Of a DNA stretch of 64,000 bases, positions 1 to 10,736 are shown in pieces. The DNA comes from Heterotrichella gracilis (taxonomy: Eukaryota; Sar; Xanthophyceae; Tribonematales; Xanthonemataceae). A model generated the notes under the pieces. That model saw only the letters and a program-made list of their open reading frames with translations, had not been told where the DNA came from and ran no database searches. The position numbers and the translations under genes are program-made. The stretch's first letter is position 1; each line of letters begins with the position of its first letter. The stretch is from the NCBI GenBank assembly GCA_032358255.1, contig JAULBX010014648.1:1-64000 (forward strand). The letters run 5' to 3'.

Positions 1-466
1 ACAGCACGGGGGTCCATCTATTCCCCCTGAGTGTGGTGCTGCGCCTCCATTTGGCGTGCCGGGCCCTTCGGCTGAAACTGTAATGTGGACACCTTCAAAA
101 AAAAAAAAAAAAAAAAAAAGGCGTGGCGTGGCAGGCCCAGGCGCATTGGGGAAGGGCAGGCGAGGGAGGGGCAGGCTCTGTGCGCGTATGCGGCTTGGGG
201 GCGTCCCTTGGGTGGCCCTGGAGGGCCCAGGGATCAGGTTGATGGCCGCACACAGGGCGCGTTCATGCGGTGGGATGGCGGCGTGGCGTGGCAAGCCCAG
301 GCGCATGGGGGAAGGGCAGGCGAGGGTACAGAGCCAGTCACGTCCTCCATTTGTTTCGCAGGGTCTCTTTTGTTTTGTCCACTTTACCAAGATTTCAGAA
401 GATGCCGACACGCCAATGTGAGGCACAACACCCACAGTCAGGGGGGAAGGTTGGACCCCGTGCTGT
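1..466. repeat. Foldback element with 91-nt inverted arms (may extend off the left edge)
   Basis: Positions 1-91 read forward match positions 376-466 read on the minus strand, at roughly three quarters identity with a few small gaps. Both arms begin ACAGCACGGGG and both end at GTGGACA. Between them lie a 23-nt poly(A) run (97-119) and a 46-bp block present twice. No convincing protein lies inside; the open frames there come from low-complexity sequence. Because the window starts exactly at the arm, the true left end and any target-site duplication cannot be seen. A MITE or other foldback transposon is the simplest reading. Confidence 0.6.
121..326. repeat. 46-bp direct repeat, two copies 160 bp apart
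   Basis: Positions 121-166 and 281-326 are the same 46-bp sequence with two mismatches. Each copy starts GCGTGGCGTGGCA and ends GGGCAGGCGAGGG. Both copies sit inside the foldback structure at 1-466. The first directly follows the poly(A) run. Confidence 0.85.
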
Positions 467-1173
467 GAGCAATTCCTAGGATACCTGGCAAATGGAGGGG
501 TGCTCACTCAAGTACATGCAGTGCCTGGTGTGCACCAAAACCTAAATGACAGGCTTCAAGATTCTGCAGCCTAGTAAAAATATAACAAAGTTCCAACGCC
601 GTCATTGGACGGTCCCAATCCAGGTCGTGCACAGAGCCCACACCTGCACGTAAACGTATGCTGGTGATCTCTCTAAATATTTCCTTCCCACTGAAACTTC
701 CTTCCGCCACAACACGATTAACCACGCAACCAGCTTAGTGTGGAAAATACAAGTCAGCCAAACCCCCATCGTATTGGAAATTTCCGTGTAACAGGGAGCA
801 AGTTCCACTCAATATAATTTCCGCGCTTGAAACTCCGACTCGGTCTTTGCCTAGACTGGCATTCTCAGTAATGAATGTGTGCCAACAAAATGACGAGGAT
901 CATGAAAAAAAAATACCTAACAATGCATCCACAGCAGTGTCCACCGTTTGCACAGCCAGCGTACTCGACACCACATTGGGTTACAGGGATGTCTGGTTGT
1001 CTTAGCACCAAATTTGCATGGCGCTATTGAGTTACGCTCGTTTGAACCTCATGCTATCGTCCGTGTCCGCATGCAGTAGAAGGCAGATAATCATGAGAGC
1101 ATCCAACTGCACACTTCATTGCATGGTGTGTCAGGTGCCGCTGCGCTGTACTGCGTTGCTGAGGTAGCCAAGC
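467..1173. other. Gap downstream of the anthranilate synthase gene
   Basis: This stretch follows the stop codon of the minus-strand anthranilate synthase gene and should hold its 3' untranslated region. I see no recognisable coding exon, RNA gene or repeat in it. Confidence 0.5.
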
Positions 1174-2496
1174 TCATGATGTAGCCAAGCTCTTCAACGA
1201 TTCCACAAAATTTCGGACAATTGCAATGCCATTGTCCGTAATGATGCTTTCTGGATGAAATTGAACGCCCTGCCACGCACAACACATGCTTGTTGAAACA
1301 GTACATGCAGTGAGCAAGTTGGATCTGCGGGCATCTGCCTGCTGGCACTACTAGTGCGAGGCTAGTGCGAGCAACATGGCGCAAGGCAGGGCCACACCTG
1401 GACCTGTGGGTACAGCTTGTGCTGGACTGCCATGATGGTTCCATCCTCTGTCCATGCGGTCACCTCCAGATCCTCTGGGCAGCTGTCCTTGGCAATCACA
1501 AGGCTGTGGTACCGAGCGGCACGGAATGGGTTGTCCAGTCCCTACACCATGCACCAACTTCACCGCAGCGACAGGGTGGAAGGGGCACTCCATGGCGCTT
1601 CACGTTGGCAAGCACCATGCAGAGTTGCATCCACTGCTTTACGTACCTTCAAAACTCCCTTGTTGGTGTGATACACCAGAGAGGTTTTCCCATGCATCAC
1701 CCCGCACGGGGCTCGCACAACATCACCCCCAAAGCTTTGACCAATACACTGGTGACCCATGCATACACCAAAAACTGGGAAATCAGGACCTAGCTCTTTC
1801 ACAACTTGAAGGGAGATGCCCGAGTCGTCTGGTCGCCCTGGAACACAGTGCACAACGGGGTTGTCAGGCGAGGTATTGCGGCAGCCCTGGCAGCAAAGTC
1901 GCCTTACAGTGCACTCACCTGGACCAGGAGATACAAGGATGCCAAGAGGGTTCATTGCACGTATCTCTTCGACTGTTTTCTCATCATTCTTCAGCACGAC
2001 ATAGTCGCAGCCAAGGTCACCCAGGTACTGCACACACCATCCATCACTTAAAAGTCATGTTCCAGGTGCAGCAGAAATCAGTCTTTAGTTTGCAGAATCG
2101 TAACCCACAAACCTGGCAAAGGTTGTATGTGAAGCTGTCATAGTTATCAATCACCACCACTGGTTGCCTCTGGCATGCTGCTGCTGGGGTGTGGCTGGCA
2201 GGAGTGTCAGCAGTGGGGGCAGCTGCGCAAGCAAGCACCCTCTGCCAGCCACAGTGCTGCGCCCCTCTCCTGGTGCCTGTACCTTGCAGTAACACACATA
2301 TTCATGGTTCACATACATCTTGTGACCTCCTAGTACACGCAGAGTAACTGCACAGTGCACCCTGCCCACCTTTTCCAGGCAAGCCCCTGATGCCAGATGC
2401 ACAGAAAAGCCGCCTAGTCCCTTGGCAACCTGTCCTGGGCAATGCTACACCAGGTACGGCGTGTAATGCACTTGGTTTACCAGTCTGGCACAGCAT
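1174..2496 (-). CDS. Anthranilate synthase beta subunit (glutamine amidotransferase), plastid-targeted
   Basis: The product is the glutaminase subunit of anthranilate synthase. It releases ammonia from glutamine for the first committed step of tryptophan synthesis, in the plastid. Conserved blocks appear in order across the exons: [14 protein letters not shown] (exon ending near 2110), SPGPG, the nucleophile motif GVCMGHQ (about 1750), HGKTS, and the C-terminal GVQFHPESI (about 1250) with the catalytic His and Glu. The protein ends KSLATS before TGA at 1176-1174. I place the start at 2496: that exon gives an Arg/Ser/Ala-rich leader and its donor (about 2372) joins in phase to the acceptor near 2280. 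The leader looks like a chloroplast transit peptide. The start is an inference; the core is certain. Class I amidotransferases such as carbamoyl phosphate synthase are less likely because the order and wording match TrpG-type proteins. Confidence 0.9.
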
Positions 2497-2802
2497 TTTG
2501 AGTGTCAAAGCCGCTGGACCGTGGTTCAGCATGCAAGTGTCAGGAAGTCCTGGAGCAGCCTGCGTTGTTCGTGCGGTTGATAGCAGTGACAGGGGTAGGC
2601 ACCCAGCACCTATTGAGGCTGGGTTACGGCAAAAACAACCCTGTGTGGGTCGGGGCCTTGTCTAAGAAGAGCTTGGCGCACCTCCCCGTTCACCAGTCAA
2701 GGGGTAACATACGGTGGTCCATCGTTCATCGTTCTTTCGATAAAGCTTTGCGAGCGTCTCCCGGCTTGTGCTATCGGGTTGTGAGCTGGGCGGCAAGTCA
2801 CC
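2497..2802. promoter_or_regulatory. Divergent promoter region, anthranilate synthase beta / NOC1
   Basis: About 300 bp separate the two predicted start codons, so both promoters and 5' leaders must fit here. I see no clear TATA box or repeat. Confidence 0.4.
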
Positions 2803-5800
2803 ATGACAAACCCTGCTAGTACCGAGGCTGACGACGCCTTGCGGCTTCGCCAGGAGGTGCAGGCGTACGCTGCCAAACTTGGGCTGGGGGCCACTGGCGG
2901 CGATGGGTTCGACGATTCTGACTTCCGGCCAGAAGTGGCAAAGAAGTCTATTGCAACAAAGCAGAAATTCAACAGAGAAGAGGGCTCTAGCGTTCCAGCA
3001 CCCAAGGAGAATCGCAAACCGCCCAACCCGCCCGCTTTGGCGGGCAAGAAAAGCGCTGCCTTGGTCAAGAACACGCCCGCAGCCACTAAGGCACAGCCAC
3101 TCGACAAACGGAAAATCGTCACTCAAGAGAAGCCAAGTGGGGCAACCGTCACTGCTGGTGTGTGCTGGTGCAGGGTCCCTTTTGTGCATATGCATGCATT
3201 GTGCAAAATGCATGCATGCGCACCGACCAGTTCACGATTCTCCACGCCGGCAGTGTGTAAAGGCTTATTGTCGTTTTTATTATTATTAGGAACACCTCAG
3301 AGGACCGTAATCCAGAGAGACGAGCCTGCCATTTGGTATGTCGCCGCTGCCCAGCTCCTGCAGCCAGCCAAGGGGGGGCCTGCGCGCAGCGCCAGCGTGG
3401 AGGAGCTGCAAGAGCATGCAGAGCAGCTGCTGGAACAGGAGGCGCGCGTCTTCGAGGCACAGTACCAGCGGCAAGGAGGGCAAGACTGGCGCTGGCTGCA
3501 GGAAGTCAGGAAGTCAGGCACAACAGCTGATCGCATTGCTGCTGCCACTCTGCTGCTGGAGGTAGGCAGTGGTGGGGACTGGAATCGTGCAGCATGGACT
3601 TTGGAGGGCATTTGTAACTACCTCACATCTCTGCTTGCACTGACACGTCCGTCTGGTGTTGGGTAGGAGAGCGCTGTGGGCAACATGAAGAGCCTGGATG
3701 CGCTCCTGGTGCTGGTGAGCAAGGTCTCGGGGGGGCGCAGCGTGGTGGGGCCCACCATGGATGCCCTGCAGGAGCTGTTCCTGTCCCTGCTCCTCCCGGA
3801 TCGGAAGCTCAAGGTGTTTGATCAGCAGCCGGTCACGGTGAGTGGCGTGCCCCCGTGTGTCTGTCAAGTCATGCCTGCAAGCCTCAAGTTCCCCTGCTAG
3901 GGGGTCTCCTTGTAGTTGCTGGGTAATGTGCCATATTAGCTCGCATGGTTCCTAGTGCATGTGAGGCGCAGGCATCTGACTTGTGTCTCTTACTGCGCAG
4001 TCGGTGAAGGAGGGCAAAGCCGGTGACCGCCAGCTGCTGTACTATTACGTGGAGGACTGCATCAAGCGCAGGTAGGGTTGCTGCTGCTGACTGTAGCGCA
4101 CAGGCACTGCATGGCATAGGATGTGAGGATGGAAGTTTGTCCCGCAGGTATGCCCTGTTTGTTGGAGCTCTTGAGCAGTGCAGCCGCGACAGCATGGAGT
4201 GGATCAAGGAGCGCGCGCTGCGCACCGCCTTCCACCTGTTGCGGGCCAAGCCGGAGCAGGAGGCACGCCTGCTGGCACTGCTAGTCAACAAGTTGGGTGA
4301 CCCAGGGTGCAAGGTGGCGTCAAAGGTAAGGTAGCCACCCAGTGCTCAGGCAGCCGCTGTGCTGGGCGGTCTGCCGTGCAACCTGCTTGCCACTCGCTGT
4401 GTGCGAGGCTTGCTTCATGTGTGCGCAGGCTGGATACCTGCTGACCCAGCTTGTGGAGGAGCACCCTGCCATGAAGGCGGTGGTGGTGCGGGAGGTGGAG
4501 CACTTCCTGTTCAGGCCCAACCTGCTGGAGCGGGCAAGATACTACTGCGTGGTCTTCCTCAACCAGCTGCCACTGTCACACAAGCCAAGCACGGGTAGGG
4601 TGTTGTTTGAGCGCTGCTGGCCCATCTCTGCCACGCAATGTACGCGCTGGCTGCCTGACCCCCTTGCACCCCTGCAGGTGGTCCTGCCTTGGCCAAAAAG
4701 CTGATTGACCTGTACTTCACGCTGTTCAAGCTGCTGCTGGGTGGGGAGATTGGCCATGCCGCTGACGCCAACAAAGCGCAGCAGGAGAAGCAAGCACAGC
4801 CACAGGCGAGAAAGACTGGCAAACACCATCCTGCACGTGGTGCACATAAGCCGAAAGAGGAGCAGCAGCACAAGGTAGCAATCTCAAGCAAATCCCATCA
4901 GGTCACATCATGCCCTGCAGAGGCATTCCCTGACGGTGCCCCCTACCCCCCCAGGTGGAGGAGATGGACGGGCGCATGTTGAGTGCGCTGATCACGGGCG
5001 TGCGCCGCGCGTTCCCCTTTGTGGACCCTGATGAGGTGGAGCCGCTCATTGACACCCACTCCACCGCGCTGTTCCGCATGACCTATACCGCTCCATTCAC
5101 GGTGGCGGTGCAGGCGCTCATGCTGCTGTTCCAGATGATGACTGCGCGCAGCGCGGTGAGCGACAGGTTCTACAGGTACGTCTGCGCTGCCCCACGCTGA
5201 GCATGTGCATTTGTGTGGTGGAATGGATGGCCTGTAGCATGTAAGGTCACATTTTTTGTTTGATTTCCAACAGTGCAGCCATATTGCACCAACCCTTGTA
5301 CACTTTGCTTTGCGGCCACTTCTGATCATGTATCATGCAAAGTTTCAAGGTCCAGGTCGATGTTGGGCAATCGCTGGTTGGTAGTTAAGCTGTAGTGCAT
5401 GGCGTTGCATGGCATGGCGGGGCAAGGGAAGCGCTTTTTGAAAGTTGGTGCGGTGCGTGTGCAGGGCGCTGTACACCGCAATGGAGCTGCCGGCTGTACT
5501 CCAGTCCACCAAGGCGCCCATGTTCCTGTCGCTGGTGTTCAAGGTGGGGTGGATTACCAGTGCTTACGCAATGCCAGGTCTTCTGCTGTCAGGCCTTGAG
5601 TCAATGTGATCACATGCTCACCTGAGATCTGGTGCTTCAGGCTATGAAGGTGGATGTGAGCAATCGGCGGGTTGCTGCCATGGCAAAGCGCATGCTGCAG
5701 CTTGCTACTCAGGCACCTGCTCACCTTGCCTGCGCATGCCTCATGATCCTGTCAGAGCTGCTCAAGGTACGCAGCATTGCCCCTATTTTAATGTCATGGC

Positions 5801-8198
5801 CAAAGAATCCAGAGCAGGCTATGTATTGCCCTTGCTGCAAACTTTAATTGTCATTAAATTTCACACTTCATAAGGAGATCCTGTATGTTTTGGCCCTTTT
5901 TGTTTGCGTGTGTGTGTGTGTGTGCAATGCCATGTTTGACGTGACTCCTGTGTCCCTGCAGGCCAAGCCTGGCCTGTGGTCTTTCGTGCTTCAAGGGGAG
6001 GACAACGATGCAGAGGAAGAGCGCTTCAGTGATGCGGAGGAGGGGCCTGAGCAGCCGGGCAGCTCACGCCGAAGTGATGGAGGCAGGAAATCTAGCAATG
6101 GTTTGGCGTCAACGTCTGGATCAGGCACGAGTGCCGGTGTTACCAAGGGCAGCAGTCAGTGGGTGTGGCCATCAACACAGGGCGGCTATGACATGCAGAA
6201 AAGGTAGGCTGCACATGGGGCGCTGTCCTTTGTTTCCCCGCTACTCGCTGCAACATATGCTGAACTAGTAAAGAGTAACTCCATGTGTGTTGACCCAGGG
6301 AGCCCCTGTTTGCTGGTGGTGAGCGGTCGTGTTGGTGGGAGTTGTGCGGGCTAGGCAACCACATGCACCCATCGACAGCTGCCATGGCCCGTCAGCTGCT
6401 TGCTGGGACCAACATTGACTACCACGGGGACCCGCTTCGCGACCTGACCATCACAACCTTCCTGGACAAGTTCATGCAGAAGAAGGCAAAGGTAAGTTGG
6501 CAGGCGGCACCAATAGAAGCCACATACAGTAGACAAGGCTCCTGTGCATATGTGCCTGGGATGTAGGGCAAGGAAGCAATGAAGCATGCTGCTCATCTCC
6601 TGCTTCATCTTGGCATGGAGTTTCAAGTGGTGAGAACAATTATAACCGTGGCTCGCAATGTTCCATGCCGTAGCTGCTTGCGAAACTGATTATTGGAATT
6701 GGGATGGTGTAGGATTCCAGCCAGCGTGGATCCATCATGCGAGCCGTGACCAAGCCATCTGCCCAGTCTTCTGTCACCTCTGCCGCCTTTGCCGCGCTTG
6801 CTGAGCAGGAGGTGGCGCCTGAGGAGCTGTTCTTCCACCGCTACTACAACCTCCAAGGCGTACAAAGCAAGCGCCAGAGCAAGCAGGCGACCAAAGCGCA
6901 GCGTGGGGGTTCGGACTCTGATGAGGACGATGCTGGTGAGGGTGTTGGATGTTCCATGTCATGCCCTATCTTAAGCTGATTGCGCTGCATCTTTGATTCA
7001 GGGGTGTCTGCGCACATTAATGCATTGCATGCACGATATATATTGGTCACGAGCTTTATTCACCAGGCCATGTTCTGTTGCACCTCTTTGCAAGTGTCGT
7101 TGTTTTGCATGCAATTGCAATAAGCTGAATATGTACAGGCAGGTTGGGTTGGCATGAACTTTTGACGTGTACAGTGCTAACTAGGTTGCTAAATTTTTGG
7201 TTGCTTTGCACCTTGGCGACACCACTAGTGTGGGGTGTTCAGGGATCATGTGGCACACGGCAAGGTGCTTACTGAGAGCTTGTGTTGCAGATGATTTCCT
7301 TGCACAAGAGGAGGGCGATGGTGATGGCGACCTTGCAGCTGACCTTGATGACGAGTACGACTACAACCAGCTGGCAGCGGCTATGGACGAGGGGGATGAC
7401 AGCGATGCAGGTGAGACAGGCGTGGCGGTGGAGGGGCAGATACCTGTGTGGAAATGTCAAGACCACATCACATGCTCTTTAATGGAACTTGGCACTTCAA
7501 ACTGCATTGTTGAACTTGTCAAGGCATTTCAGCTGGAAAGCGTGCTGCTGTCATCAAATGTGCATGACTGTGCGCTGCAGGCCCTGGCAGTGATGCTGAG
7601 TCCATCGACCCCGAGGATCTCAATCCATTTGAGCTGCCCAGCCCCAGCAGCAGCGACATCCCGTCAGGCGCCGCCAGTGGCAGCAGTGACGATGACAGCA
7701 GTGGCGATGAAATGATGAATGGTGGAGGCCGCAAGCGTAGCAAATCCAGCAATGTGTTTGCCAGTGCGGATGATTATGCGGAGCTCATTGACAAAGCAGA
7801 AGGTGAGCACAGGGAATATCATGCAATGACAAGTTGTCGCATGAGCTCACCCATCAAACCAGGTCAGGGACGCGGTGCGCAGGTCATAGACAAGCACATG
7901 GTTACAAGGCCAATGAACATATTGTGTGCGTACTGCCATCCTGCATTATGCAGGTGTCGATTGTTGAAAAAATTGCCACCATGCTGAACTTCTGTCCCTA
8001 GCCCTTTCACTGAGGCAAGATTATGACATGGGTACAGGCGCTGATGATGATTCCCTGGGCGAGCCTGACCAGCCACCCCCCAAAAGGCAGCAAAAAGGCA
8101 AGCGAGTGAAACCAAGCGCTGCACCACAAGAGGAGGGGCACACCAAGAGCAAGAAGGTGGGAGGCAAGCGCAAGGCCAAGGACCAAGGGAGAATGTAG
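2803..8198 (+). CDS. NOC1/MAK21/CEBPZ-family ribosome biogenesis factor
   Basis: Proteins of this family (yeast Noc1/Mak21, human CEBPZ) act in the nucleolus on the large ribosomal subunit precursor, with Noc2. About sixteen exons encode roughly 1,000 residues, which matches the family length. The N-terminus is Lys-rich and acidic. A helical-repeat region follows (exons about 3667-5176, with stretches such as RYALFVGALEQ and NKLGDPGCKVASKAGYLL). The CBF domain comes next (about 5465-6490), including LYTAMELP, KAPMFLSLVFKA, ILSELLK and LTITTFLDKF. The C-terminal third is strongly acidic, with Asp/Glu/Ser runs, and ends in a basic Lys/Arg/Gln tail before TAG at 8196-8198. An intron near 5910 carries a GT repeat. 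The neighbour on the left is divergent and functionally unrelated. The old 'CCAAT-binding' name of the family should not be read as a transcription factor role. Confidence 0.92.
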
Positions 8199-8410
8199 GG
8201 CTGTGGGAGCGATCCACAGATGGGGTCAGGTGCTGAACTGCCCTCGCTATGATTATTTTGCCCATCCTCCCTCATTTTGGAGGCTGACATTTACCCCAAT
8301 GGTGCCAATGTGGGACAGAGCAATACAGGTGCTTAATGTATAAGCAGGGCCCTGCCAGAGCCCGGGCATGTCTACACTGCTACTTTCTGCAAGCAGACAC
8401 ATCGAGTGCT
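8199..8410. other. Convergent gap, NOC1 / ATG5
   Basis: Only about 210 bp separate the two stop codons, so the 3' untranslated regions of both genes must nearly touch or overlap. No other feature was seen. Confidence 0.5.
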
Positions 8411-10065
8411 TTAGGTGGCCAAGTGTGCAACATATACCACTGCATACAGAAAATAGTCAGGGGCACGCATGTTTTCATGCAGCCAGCCTATGGGTGTATC
8501 TCTTGGAGGCTTGATGCCTGTAACGATAATGTCCAGTTGTGGCTGCATCCCTTGCGACACTGAGACTGGGGTACCCGTGTCATTATCACCCTCATCTGCT
8601 TGTGCCTCAGCACCAGCTGTGTCGTCTGCACGCTCCACCCCGCCCCCTGCACCTGGTCCAGCAACAGCGCCCACATACTCCTGAACGATGTCACTCACCA
8701 CCTCATGCAGTGTTGCTTGACGGCTGTCCTCCCTGACAGTGGCCACTGGGCGTGAGGTGTAGTGAATTTCTTCATAGCTTGACAGATACGCCCCTGCACC
8801 ACGCACGCCACAGCATCACAGCCATGCCTTACCAGGAGTGGATGTGGATGTATGCCGCTTTGGGGGTTAGGGTACTCATATGACATGGGTCTGTGAACTC
8901 ACCACGATTGCCAGTCCGGATGAGGAGCCTGAGGGGGATGGCGGGCCCGCGATCACCACGTGCTCTCTGGTCCAATGCCAGTGACCCTGCTATGCGCGCG
9001 TACACCTCCTCGTCACAGGACTTGACGCTGCCCCACAGCTCGTCCTGCGCCTCGGACACCATTTGCATGATGCTGTTACTGTTGCCACGCACAATGAAGG
9101 ATGCCTCCTGCAACAGCCACCAATCCAGTCAGCCAAAGCTACAGGCGACGGGTCCTGTCCTATTATTGGTCAGAACTGTGGAGCCACACCCACACGGCAT
9201 CCCTACCTTGAGTGCGTTGAAGAAATTTGCCCGTAACGAGGGTTCACCTTCAAAGGTTGGTAGCGAGTGTGGGAAAGACCGGTAGTGCACCTGCAATGAA
9301 CCATTGCTTCTTCATAACGTGGAATATAGCATAAACTATAAGTGCACAATATGCTGCCTCACTCTCACTAGCCAGGCTTCCAAGCCGTGTTGCACTTTGG
9401 CGGGTGGGTACCTTGAGAGGCCACGGCAGCTCGCCGTTAGCTGAAAGCAAATCATACAATACACCAGCCGGTCGTTGCCTGTAGGTACACCGGCACGCCA
9501 GTAAATGACATGGAACAGACTTGAAGACTGCACTTGGTTTTCTTACAGGAAACAGGAACGACAGTGCGGTTGCTTACCACCACAGAGGCAGGCCGTTGCA
9601 GTCAAACCATGGCTTGTCTTCCCCAGGAGGCAGGACGTGCTGTGAAGGCAACGGCAACAGGTCAGTTGGGACAAGCAGCTCACACCGTGTGGACGTGACC
9701 AGGCGCACATTGCGGTTTCCTATAGGTACGTACCGCAAAGTGGTGCTTTAAGTCTGCCGCTATCGCTGGCAAGTACCAGTGGCGGGGCACAAGCACCTGC
9801 AGTTGTTGTGGTTTTTGTACACTGGTGACCCTGCAAAGCCTTTGTAACTGGTATGGACAATATGCATGCATATGAGTGCCCCACTCACGTAAACTGGGGC
9901 CGGGGTCTCCAGACTGGTCACTTCGTCACTGGCCAGGGATACATGCAACGGTACCTGCAGCAACAAAGAAGCTGAATTAACCCCCACCCCTTGCACGGCT
10001 TTCGACAGGGTTGTCGGGGATGCGCCACTTACGCAAGATCGCCAAGTCTGCGCGCTGACCTCCAT
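8411..10065 (-). CDS. ATG5: Autophagy protein ATG5
   Basis: ATG5 is joined to ATG12 and, with ATG16, forms the E3-like complex that lipidates ATG8 on the growing autophagosome. The exons rebuild a plant-like ATG5 from end to end. Exon 1 is MEVSAQTWRSC (10065-10033). Then follow VPLHVSLASDE, VLVPRHWYLPAI, LPPGEDKPWFD, VLYDLLSANGELPWPLK, VHYRSFPHSLPTFEGEPS and FFNALK/EASFIVRGN. The Lys ending FFNALK (codon 9209-9207) aligns with the lysine that accepts ATG12 and sits exactly at an exon end. The C-terminal ubiquitin-like half includes IPLRLLIRTGN, IHYTSRPV and the final WLHENMRAPDYFLY. A low-complexity acidic insert (Ala/Glu/Asp/Gly-rich, about 8560-8660) precedes the C-terminal strands. It is head-to-head with CCZ1, another autophagy gene. 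Confidence 0.93.
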
Positions 10066-10736
10066 AGCGACGACCAGCCATACCCCAACAAACGCACAGC
10101 TGTTGCTTTAAACGTCAACACATGTCTAGCACCTCACCCTGGCAGGGTCACCCGGTACTACCTGAGAGAGTGCAAGGCGCAACATTTTGCATGCATGCAA
10201 GTTCACACGCAAGTATCAATGTCTGCTGGTATAAACACGGCGCGTGCAAGCTGTGTAAGGCGGAATAACATTATCTTTATGCTCAAAGTTGTGTGCACAC
10301 ATACATGAGAACCGCTAACAACGGTATGCATGCACGTATCGGCGATAATATAATACAGGATGGGTGTTGTGAACCACCACTAAAATAACTAAAACAAATT
10401 CTGAACTTTAACACTCATAGGCGAACAGACCGCAGCAACTTAAAGTCAGCAGTCGAGGATTGTCCTGTGGCGCACTGCTTCGAGATATGAGTTAGACCTC
10501 TGATCGTGTCCATGTGCATGCACTTTGAAACGAAGCAGGCGTGTTTTTTTGGCGTACCTTGGCAAAACGGTTTATGTCAAGGCAAGCTGTTGGAAAGCGA
10601 CAGCCCTGTTGTTTCACCCTTTAATCCAGCCGTAGCCTGGCATACTCAAAAAGGGTGTATGCATGCATATATCTGGTAGCAACAAGCGTTGGAGGCCACA
10701 GAGCACTGGGTGTAGAGACTCTTCAAGGTCAGCAGG
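10066..10736. promoter_or_regulatory. Divergent promoter region shared by ATG5 and CCZ1
   Basis: These 671 bp lie between the two start codons and must hold both promoters. They contain two copies of the ATGCATGC-type palindrome (10190-10199 and 10661-10669) and a further TATGCATGCACG at about 10325. No coding exon was recognised. Shared control of the two genes is an inference from layout. Confidence 0.5.

Noticed and set aside
56-479. Overlapping open frames starting in and around the poly(A) run
   Set aside because: They are Lys, Arg and Gly-rich by composition, cross the inverted-repeat arms and show no conserved sequence.
1454-2143. 229-residue plus-strand open frame
   Set aside because: It is the antisense shadow of the anthranilate synthase exons on the minus strand.
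8893-9285. 130-residue plus-strand open frame
   Set aside because: It lies antisense to conserved ATG5 exons and shows no family similarity.
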